Source of the DNA: Lactifluus volemus
Lineage: Eukaryota; Basidiomycota; Agaricomycetes; Russulales; Russulaceae
Reading direction: 5' to 3'
Assembly: GCA_022376515.1 (NCBI GenBank)
Contig: WTXI01000526.1
Location: forward strand, 1-18,976
DNA length: 18,976 nucleotides
This document shows positions 12,009 to 18,976 of this stretch, piece after piece. Numbering within the stretch: the first letter of the stretch is position 1; each line of letters starts with the position of its first letter. The notes under the pieces were generated by a model. The model saw nothing but the letters and a program-made list of their open reading frames with translations, was not told the origin of the DNA and searched no databases. The translations under genes were made by a program, and so were the position numbers.

Positions 12009-12644
12009 ACTTGGCCGCACGGACCTGATCCGCAGAAAGTGAATTTATGGGTCTCGACTCGCGGCCCTCACATGTAGAGCTAGATAACTTCCAGTACGGG
12101 TCTCGACAGATCCTCGCAATGCCGCGAGCATGTCTATATCTGGCAAACCAGGGTTGATTTTGTTCCACACAGACTTTATCTACGTAGAAGATCTGGAACT
12201 CTTCTACACGCGGCGGAGGCGGAGCTCTCATGCGTTTACCTGCTTGTTCCCCCCTCTCCCCTTTCTCCCCCTAGCTGAAAAAAAATAAAATTGTCTGTTT
12301 ACTGTCTCGCCAAGTTGAAACAACGTGGGGGCTAGAGAGAAGGAACGCCTGAACCCGGCGCCCGCCACAATCGCCCCTATAAACCGTGGACCATGACCCC
12401 GTTCTACCGTATATGCTCGTTCCCTTTGTTGACGAGTACAAGTACAAGTATCTCCTAACATACCGGACTTCTCTCTCACGCGATGTGTCGTTCGCTCGCC
12501 CGCCGCCCGCGAATGTCCCTCATCGCGTCGCATTTTGCGTTCACTCTTCTTCTCGCCCGTTAACGCTGACAAGTCACCGTGGGGAAGCCCCTGTGCGCGA
12601 GAACTTGGTTCGCCCGTGGTTGCGGGGAGCTGGGACGAGTGGAC

Positions 12645-12660
12645 GGGGGGGGGGGGGGGG
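12645..12660 (+). repeat. G16 homopolymer
   Basis: Sixteen consecutive G lie in the otherwise gene-free stretch. A run of this length can form a G-quadruplex and is also hard to sequence exactly. Confidence 0.9.
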
Positions 12661-13220
12661 TTGATTGTGTGACGGTGAATCCACACCGCCTTGTATGCAA
12701 GGGAAAGTTAGTCGAGCGCCGGGAGGGGGGCAGTGCACGGCATGTAAGGCTGGTGGCGTAGACGGTACGTTCTCGCCTAAAGTGGAGATAAAATGCCGGC
12801 CATAAAGCTTGATGGGCGGAGGTAGGAGATCTCCCAACGGGCACGTACTATCCGTAAATTGAGTTGGTAATCTGCCCAAGAAGGAGATCTTCAATAATTG
12901 TTTTTTTTTGAGTAAGAATTGTCGGGGTATACTAGTGACGTGTGAACTCGAAAAAGGGCTTTCCTCATCCACCTTCTATTTAGTCGTCTATTAGCTGCAT
13001 CGGGAAATCCTCTTGGGGCCCGGAGCCGTCTCACCCCCTGGCCACGATGGCGGCTAAACACGCACCAGACCGCAGCTTTGCCGATTGGGTTTCTATCCAA
13101 GATGCCTTTTCCTCTAGATGATTCCCTAATACCCCGGACTACAAGCAGCGCTGACTCGAACAAGCCGGACCTTATAATAATTGCCATCGTACCTGCTTCT
13201 CGGATGGTTTGCTCCTGCGC

Positions 13221-13228
13221 TATATAAA
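13221..13228 (+). promoter_or_regulatory. TATA box of the small gene
   Basis: TATATAAA lies 109 nt before the ATG at 13330, followed by a pyrimidine-rich leader. A TGACTC motif (Gcn4/AP-1 type) lies at 13152-13157, about 65 nt upstream of it. Confidence 0.7.
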
Positions 13229-13329
13229 CGTCCTAATTCTTTCCCCCCTGGCGGATTGCATCCAGACCCGCCCTCCTGTAACTCCTCTCCTCGGAACGTT
13301 TCGTTATCACTTTATTTTTTTACTCCATC

Positions 13330-13608
13330 ATGAGCGACACCAAGTCCGCCACTACCGTCATGCAAAAGTCCTCAAAGGGAACAACCGACGGCTCATCGAA
13401 AGGCACGGTGAGCACCTGATTCACCCCGGTCACCCATTCAATCCCTCTGATTGACACGTACGTATAGCCTGGCAGTGGCACATCCTCAGCGACGAATGGT
13501 GCAGCAAATGAGTCAGGGACAGACCAAGCTACTTCCCCATACATGATGCCAGCGCCCACCCCCGGGGGACTCAGCCCACCTCCATATCACTTCAAGCGTC
13601 GAAAGTAG
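13330..13608 (+). CDS. Small Ser/Thr/Gly-rich protein, 72 aa, unknown
   Basis: Exons 13330-13407 and 13468-13608 are joined by a 60-nt intron (GTGAGC...TAG) in phase 0, giving 72 aa. The sequence begins MSDTKSATTVMQKSS. It is rich in Ser, Thr, Gly, Ala and Pro, lacks Cys and Trp, and ends in a proline-rich part (APTPGGLSPPPY) and a basic tail HFKRRK. It has no signal peptide or membrane segment, so it is likely a soluble, disordered protein; the tail could be a nuclear localisation signal. Support comes from the TATATAAA box, the pyrimidine-rich leader, the ATG in fungal context (CATCATGAG), consensus splice sites with a CTGAT-type branch region, and a frame that opens only after splicing: unspliced exon 1 stops three codons into the intron. 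No family recognised. SCD6 starts 323 nt downstream on the same strand. Confidence 0.72.
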
Positions 13609-13722
13609 ACTGAGGGGTAGGTCTTGAGATTGACGTCTGCTTACTTGAACTAACGCTGCGTGGTTGAGATTGATTCACGTTGAATGACTTGATTGTATCG
13701 TCAGACCTGATACCTGCTCGTG

Positions 13723-13730
13723 TATAAAAG
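13723..13730 (+). promoter_or_regulatory. SCD6: TATA box upstream of SCD6
   Basis: TATAAAAG lies 201 nt before the SCD6 ATG. Between the two is a T-rich tract with three TGTCT units (13886-13900), ending about 30 nt before the ATG. Promoter role is likely, given the exact consensus and position. Confidence 0.5.
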
Positions 13731-13931
13731 ATGATACCAATGCTAGATACCCTCGAATGTCAAAGTGGTTATTGTTGTTAGTTAGCGGCAGTAAACCAAA
13801 GTCGGAGATTGAAAGCAATACGCCCCGGGGGCGACATGTCTGACCAGCGCTCGTCATAAGTTCTTTCCACCAAACCTTTTTTTTTTGTCTTGTCTTGTCT
13901 TGTGCTCTTGTCTTCAATTCAAATATCATAA

Positions 13932-15474
13932 ATGGCCCTTTCGTTCATCGGGTGCGTTCAACCATCCCGTTGACGTTGCGTATGATCCCTCTGACAATTA
14001 CGCCCCCCCCTACAGGAAACCGATATCCCTTATTTCTCATTCCGACGTGCGTTACCGCGGTATCCTCGCCGGTATCGACCCCGCAGCATCCACCATTCAG
14101 CTTTCAAATGGTACGAAACCGATTGACGTTCATTAAAAAATGGCTCTATGCTGACATTGGGCTCCCAGTCTATTCTATGGGAACCGAGATGCGTCGGTAG
14201 GTCATATCCCTTCCCGCAGCTCTTCCTTTTCGGAAGCGTGTTAGGGCATATGAGCACACCGAGCGCCCCACAAATGGTGCACACGTATGAGCCCGCGTGT
14301 TCTTTCCGTCCTTTGGTGTCTTCTCTTACAGCATACATAGGAATCTGACCCGTTTTTTTTTCACATAAATGCAGCCCACCTACTGAGTTTATCCCGCCTG
14401 TTCAAGAACCGTACCAATACATCATCTTCCGTGCCTCAGAAGTAAAAGATTTATCGGTTGATGAACCCGCACCTCTCAGGAGTGTTCATGATGACCCGGC
14501 CGTCCTTGGGGTATGTCTTCCAACATCACATTAATTTTCCACCTCCGCTCCTTCCATTTATTCACAACAATACCTCACCTCGGGAAAACTGTGTTCCCGA
14601 GGGCACGACCCCTAAACCTATTCATTTCTCCTTGACTATATCGGCGTCTGACCTCCGCCTTGTACTGATGGGCGCCCGTGATTCAGGCATCTGCACCTAC
14701 GGCGGCCAATGGATATCCACAGTATCCGCCAACGGTTGCCCAGCCCGTGCCTCAACAGCAACCTCAGCAACAGCCATACGTCCCACAACAGCCGCAATCA
14801 CAACAGCAACCACAACAACAGCAACACCCCCCAGCACCGGTACCTACACAGTCAGCGGGCAGCGATGGACGCCGCACGGCCAACTTGAACGGCAGCGGCT
14901 CCGTGCAGACCGCGGCGGCTTCGCTCGAGACCGTTGAGCGCGCGCTTGGTGACCTGCGGAGCTCCGCCGCCAATGCTGGTGTGAATCCCAGCACGAACAA
15001 ACCGTGGAGGAGGTGGTCGGCGGGGAGGCGGCAATGCCACGCGGGACGTCAAAGTAGGGGACATACGCGTGCCGACGACGGACTTTGACTTTGAGGGCTC
15101 GAATGCGCGATTCGACAAGTCGGCCCTCGCGCCTCCATCCAGTGCAAAGACTGATAGCTCGACTGTGGAGGAAGGCGAGGTGCAGGAAGAAGAGGCACCG
15201 AGGGCGTACAACCCAGGGAAAAAGCTTCTTTGACTCGCTTTCATCCTCGACGCAAGCCCCGCCTCCGGCGCAGCATGGTAGTGGACGTGGCGGACGTGGC
15301 GGAGGGCGCAATCGGCGAGAGGAAGAGCGAGAGAGGAATGTCGCTACGTTTGGTGAACCTGGTGGAGTTGGGCTGATGGGGCCTGGTGCCTATGTCGGCG
15401 GTTGGGGTGGATTCGGGCGGCGCGGAGCTGGGCGTGGGAGGAGAAATCCCCAAGCACAGACGGGAACGAGATGA
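13932..15474 (+). CDS. SCD6: SCD6/LSM14 family mRNA decapping and translation repressor, two apparent +1 indels
   Basis: Cytoplasmic P-body protein. Family members bind eIF4G/eIF4E and Dcp2/Dhh1 partners and repress translation. Exons: 13932-13951, 14016-14110, 14169-14196, 14375-14510, 14687-15474. Visible: the LSm14 domain in the first 75 or so residues (FIGKPISLISHSDVRYRGIL, STIQLSNVYSMGTEMRR, YQYIIFRASEVKDL), a Pro/Gln-rich linker, an RGG-like patch, the DFDF box (VPTTDFDFEGSNARFDK), the FFD box (SFFDSLSSS), the TFG box (NVATFGEPGG) and a Gly/Arg-rich tail. Domain order and total length (about 354 aa once aligned) fit the family. The last exon cannot be read in one frame. One base too many is present at 15002-15003 (after NPSTNK) and another in the A5 run at 15219-15223 (before SFFD). 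No intron resolves them. Since all boxes are well conserved, sequence error is more likely than gene loss. Confidence 0.92.
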
Positions 15475-15781
15475 GTCGGAAAGTGGTTTCTTCTTAATCT
15501 CGTCCTTCATGTTATGACTGTGCGTTCAATGTTGACCAAAAAGTCGAGGGGAGAACGTCGTTGGTTTGTAACGTAGTCCTGTCTTTGTCGCAGTCTCCCA
15601 CACGGTCACTATTTTACGGCCAAGTTATCCTTCTCCTTCCCTTTTTCTGCCTTTGACCCTGAGAGGATCCCAAGCCGAAGTTTATCGGGCCGAGTGTGAA
15701 GGCCAGAAGTGATCATTAGGTTAGATACGGAGTTATTAGTGGAGGTGGATGATGACGATACAATGTGTGAGAACTGTAAAA
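15475..15781. other. Convergent gap between SCD6 and COA1
   Basis: 307 nt that must hold both 3' ends. No open frame of interest and no RNA gene was seen. Confidence 0.5.
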
Positions 15782-16876
15782 CTATAATGCCCGCGCTTCC
15801 TCATGAGCGGGTGTAATCTCCCGTGGTAAGAGAACGATGGTGCCGTCGTCTGCGATAACCTTGAAACGTACTGCTCGAAAAGTATGGTCAGGGTTGTATC
15901 GAGAGAGAGAGAGTTAAGACTTGATACGCAACGCGTCGTGAAAGGTTCTCCGCGCGCCTTGCGTATGCTCGTAAAGTACACCGTGCCTGCGCCTTCCCAG
16001 GAGAGCGAAAATGATGAAATGAGTCAGATACGAGCGCTCCGAGAGTCAAGTGTTTTTTATAAGAGCAGGATAGAAGAAGATTCCCAATCATGGTATCATA
16101 ATCATAGTGGACGTACCCTTGTGACCTTTAATGCGGAAGCTGATATCAATGTTACCCTGCAACATCTTGACCTGATTGTGCCCAAGTGAGTGATGAGAGA
16201 ATGAAAAAGAAAATCCCCCGATTTTAAAAAAGAATGTTTGTGTGCTGTAATCATTTTAAACCCCCTTCCTTTTTGCTTGCCGCAATTGTCGGAAAAAAAA
16301 AAACGGAGATGAAGGGGGGGAAGGAGGGGAGATTTTTGATTGATTTGGAATGGGGGAGGGAGTTATTAAATGAAAACGTACCGAACCGTACACCCACGGA
16401 CTACCGTTGAGGTACCATGCAGGTTCAGGTCGAATCGCGTCTCCAAGGATGACCTGTACGTCTTTGCTCTCGCGTAACTCGCTGAGCACACGACGCATCG
16501 CGGAGCTCGACAAACGTTCTTGATTCGCTGCGTAAGCCAAAAAAGCTGCCCAAACGCCTACGCCACCTATACATATGGCGAGTAAACTTGGCCAACCTCG
16601 CTACACAACAAACGGGGGGTTTTTTTTATTAATTTTTTTTAGTTTGGGAGATGGATGGAGGGGGAGAGAAAGGACTGTTTACACGGTAAGGTGGTAGGTC
16701 GCCAGGGTGAGGTCGCTGTAGTATTGACGTGGGCGAGAAGTGGAGGAGAACGTTTCGGGTGGTGGGAGTGGTTTGGGAGGTGGACGTGGGAGCTGGTTTG
16801 CGAATGTGCGGCGGCGAGAGGAGAGTCTGAGATGGGTGCGATGTGTGAGCGCAATGGTCGGTCTTGTCGTCATCAT
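15782..16876 (-). CDS. COA1: Cytochrome c oxidase assembly factor COA1
   Basis: Mitochondrial inner-membrane factor for early COX1 maturation in complex IV assembly. Exons: 16876-16685, 16600-16382, 16171-16117, 15992-15933, 15870-15782, giving 204 aa with phase kept throughout. Visible: an acid-free Arg/Ser-rich presequence (MMTTRPTIALTHRTH, RLSSRRRTF), a Pro-rich linker, one membrane segment (WPSLLAICIGGVGVWAAFLAY), then NQERLSSS, the family signature ELRESKDVQVILGDAIRPEP, WYLNGSPWVYGS, LQGNIDISFRIKGHKG, TVYFTSIRKARGEPF and RFKVIADDGTIVLLP. These match COA1 proteins in order. The start is the first of two adjacent ATGs; further upstream is only a TTG. The last donor, GTTGCG, is unusual but is the one that keeps frame into LRFKVIADDG. 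The third intron offers two acceptors 6 nt apart. SCD6 converges on it from the other strand. Confidence 0.93.
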
Positions 16877-17866
16877 CCTCGACAACAAGTCAACTGGCTT
16901 CTTACTACAACTCTACAAACGTTCGGCAATTACCATTTTGAGGTGAGATGCCGTCCTTCCTCCTCTCAACTTGTCTTTATTTTGCTGAAAAAAAAAAAAT
17001 TTCCCCCAACAAATGAGGTGAATCTGCACGATTAAAAACGCTGATATTATGGCAAAAAACCTACAGTTACCAAAGCGGCGATGTGGAGTAAGCACGTACT
17101 CGGGCCCAGTGCTTGACGCAATTTTGGGCTTACAAATCTGAGCAAAATGGAATCCTCACCTCTGCGCTGCTAGAACTCATTTCAAGCACGAAAATCGCAT
17201 GTCGAAAGATCTACTTCGCCGTTCATGCTATAGCCGTTATCATGGGCCGATGTGCCCAGGAGATCAAATGCAGATTTGAACACAGGCTAGTCAAGCAGAT
17301 TGTCGACAACTACCTCGCGTCTCTGAAACTGTAAACCTCGCACGGATTGGTCATCGTGATGAATCACCACTGTTGCTTCGGGTATGACGAACAGTCACCT
17401 ATAGGATACTCACATGGAATATGTACTAGGGACGAAACATTGTGAAGGCGACAGTGTCCGACAGATATGTGGTACCTGACATCTGTCCCCCTCTCCACGA
17501 TGCCCTACTTGGGAAACTTCACGCACATGTTGTGTTGCGTGAAAACCTCCGAATTCCCATTTGCTCTTATCCACGACCCATGGATTGTTTTGACAGATAC
17601 GCTCCCATCGAGTGGCAACGTAACCGACAGGGGCTGTTAATTTCTCTCCCGTGTTCTTGTGTGTCCCCAATACTTGTTGACTTCACGTGTCATTTTGACG
17701 TTCTCCATTTGCTAATAGAGGCTGGTCGTGGGATTGCGTTCATCGTGTCAACGATCAAGAATTACTTATTGCTGCATTGGCGCAGCGGGCGGACGGAGGA
17801 TATCACGTGCCAGAAAATCCCGGTTGGCGAAGGCGAACACCACGGATCCGATCCGCGAGAGTCCCT
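16877..17866. other. Divergent intergenic region upstream of COA1 and the next gene
   Basis: 990 nt holding the COA1 promoter side and the upstream flank of the gene at 17867. Open frames (for example plus strand 17113-17334 and 17442-17866) lack ATG-initiated, family-like sequence. No TATA consensus or RNA gene was recognised. An extra 5' exon of the next gene could lie here. Confidence 0.45.
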
Positions 17867-18656
17867 ATGATGGACTCGGAGCAGGGAAAGGGCACCCACC
17901 TTGACAGGGTCGATCCACGCCGATCCATTCTAACGTGCAGTAGAAAAAGAACTGGTTTGTTGTTCAATTCGCTGGACGCTCCTATCATCCCCGACTTACT
18001 GATCGTTTATTAGGAGTCATAGTAGTGGTCGGAGCCTGTTCTCCTGCTACCCCTATATGTTCAGTAGACGGTGATCAAACGTCTCTTCGTTGGCGTTACA
18101 CGACAAAGCACAATGGCTCACGTATCCTGTTTTTCGCGTCCTACGAATACTTCGAAATCAACCAGGACGTGACTCCAACGAAAGAATTTTCGAGGTTGAA
18201 GCAATTGAACGGCTGGAGGGATCGTGACAGAGAATACAGAGAAGCCCGCGAGAGATTTGCCGATGCACTGGCAGCAGATTTCAACGCCACGTACGGAACA
18301 GACATGAACTGCCTCGAAAACTGGCACGCTTTGTGTCATGTCATTGGCATTGATCCTATTCCCGAAGGGATATCTGCCTGTCGAAAGGTACGAACGTGGA
18401 CGACTGAGTCAATCTTTCGGTTCTTGACACTCCGTTAACCACGCAGGCTGTCAAGTCAAAACATATCAACCTCGTCGATTTGGTTTACCACGTTGACCAA
18501 GTCGAAATGTTTCCTTCGGTCAAGGCGCTAGCAAAGTACTCGAAGAAGAATGGCAAGATATTCCCGAGGGAATCAGCCAAGGCTGGTGGCATTCTTCGCT
18601 ATCTTCTGCGCCACATTTATAGAGGTGGGCCGCGACTTAGTTCCTACCTACTATAA
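17867..18656 (+). CDS. Conserved Agaricomycete protein of unknown function
   Basis: Exons 17867-17954, 18014-18387 and 18447-18656 give 223 aa. The core is clear: ILFFASYEYFEIN, EFSRLKQLNGW, FADALAADFNATYGTDMN, then ENWHALCHVIGIDPIPEG, ACRK/AVKSKHINLVDLV joined across the second intron, and LAKYSKKNGKIFPRESAKAG with GGILRYLLRHI. From memory of the family, mushroom-type fungi carry many proteins with this pattern (YGTDvn...W..LC..l.IDPIPEG...C...v...hvNLVDLV...Y.K.tGK.FPRe.A.AGG.L..LLR), without known function. The sequence is hydrophilic and helical, with no signal peptide. No ATG precedes the core in its exon. A phase-1 intron at 17955-18013 (GTTTGT...TAG with a TACTGAT-like branch point) links it to an ATG at 17867; this 5' end is the least sure part. 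The C-terminal tail after RHIYR is not family-like, and a late donor (GTGGGC at 18624) is possible. Confidence 0.75.
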
Positions 18657-18976
18657 TGACTGCATGATACTCTGTTGGCGTTCTCTGCCTATGGGGTACA
18701 TGCTTTCTCAACTCTTTATCGACTCGTCTAAGCTTCCTTTGCTCCCTATGACGCACCAGTGCGTCAGGACCGCACCGGCAGGACCCCAGTTAGTATGACA
18801 CTGACACTTGTAATTACTTTTGGCTTGGATAGTGTACTAAAATTTTGGCTGTTCCATTATTGACATTTACACTTGCTGCACCATCCTTCATTGGCCGCAC
18901 TGCGGTCCTAGCCCGAGAGACCTTACGCTTCGTCACACTTGGCACTGCATGAGGTCCGAGACTGCACAGGACTGTG
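18657..18976. other. Right-edge flank, nothing recognised
   Basis: Probably the 3' flank of the preceding gene. No open frame with family character, repeat or RNA gene was seen. Confidence 0.5.

Larger units (their letters stand above)
11097..13220. other. 2.1 kb region without a supportable gene
   Basis: The left end must hold the ADE12 promoter and the right end the promoter of the small gene at 13330. Open frames up to about 150 codons exist, mostly on the minus strand at 11884-13187. They overlap each other, are proline- and arginine-rich, and match no family I know. A G16 run (12645-12660), a repeat cluster (11971-12008) and A-rich runs are present. A non-coding transcript or an unusual intron-rich gene cannot be excluded. 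Confidence 0.45.

Noticed and set aside
12228..12972. Overlapping minus-strand frames of 94-152 codons
   Set aside because: Three frames overlap one another across a G16 run. They are Pro- and Arg-rich without motifs, so they look like GC-rich chance frames.
14844..15311. 155-codon minus-strand open frame opposite SCD6
   Set aside because: It lies antisense to the Gln-rich and Arg/Gly-rich end of SCD6. Its composition is a mirror of that repeat-like coding DNA and it has no family motif.
17410..17670. 86-codon minus-strand frame with Trp-rich stretches
   Set aside because: It has no recognised family or supporting splice partners and overlaps an equally long plus-strand frame, so coding status cannot be supported.

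Overview
The window is nuclear DNA of a filamentous basidiomycete, most likely an Agaricomycete. Genes are split by many short GT-AG introns (about 50-180 nt). The protein families have fungal, and in one case mushroom-type, character. Both strands carry genes, and no bacterial-style operon, rRNA, tRNA, CRISPR array or recognisable transposon was seen. A narrower lineage (for example Cantharellales) would be a guess. All gene models below were built by hand: exons were joined where GT-AG sites, reading phase and family motifs agreed.

Left part (1-5925): two related cytochrome P450 genes lie head to head, about 2.5 kb apart. P450-A (minus strand, 1126 down to the left edge) is cut by the window. 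Its last visible exon has two apparent 1-nt losses. P450-B (plus strand, 3607-5925, 13 exons) is complete and carries the I-helix, ExxR and heme-cysteine motifs. Four internal exons have identical lengths in the two genes, so they are duplicates.

Middle (6847-11096, all minus strand): COX16 (cytochrome c oxidase assembly, 3 exons), an unrecognised polyQ/polyA nuclear-type protein with two arginine-rich blocks (2 exons), and ADE12 (adenylosuccinate synthetase, 8 exons, the first only 7 nt long). A stretch of about 2.1 kb without a supportable gene follows (11097-13220). It holds a G16 run and a small cluster of ACGTACGT and ACGTTAAAA repeats.

Right part: a TATA-box-driven small gene (13330-13608, 72 aa, one 60-nt intron, no known family), then SCD6/LSM14 (plus strand, 5 exons, mRNA decapping and translation repression), which needs two 1-nt corrections to read through. 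COA1 (minus strand, 5 exons, cytochrome c oxidase assembly) converges on it. Last is a plus-strand gene (17867-18656) of a family I recall from mushroom-forming fungi with no known function.

The core genes are housekeeping: purine synthesis, mRNA turnover and two independent respiratory complex IV assembly factors within 10 kb. The P450 end is accessory in character. The main points for a second look are the indels in SCD6 and P450-A, the microexons in ADE12 and P450-B, the small novel gene, the two-basic-block protein and the COX16/COA1 proximity.
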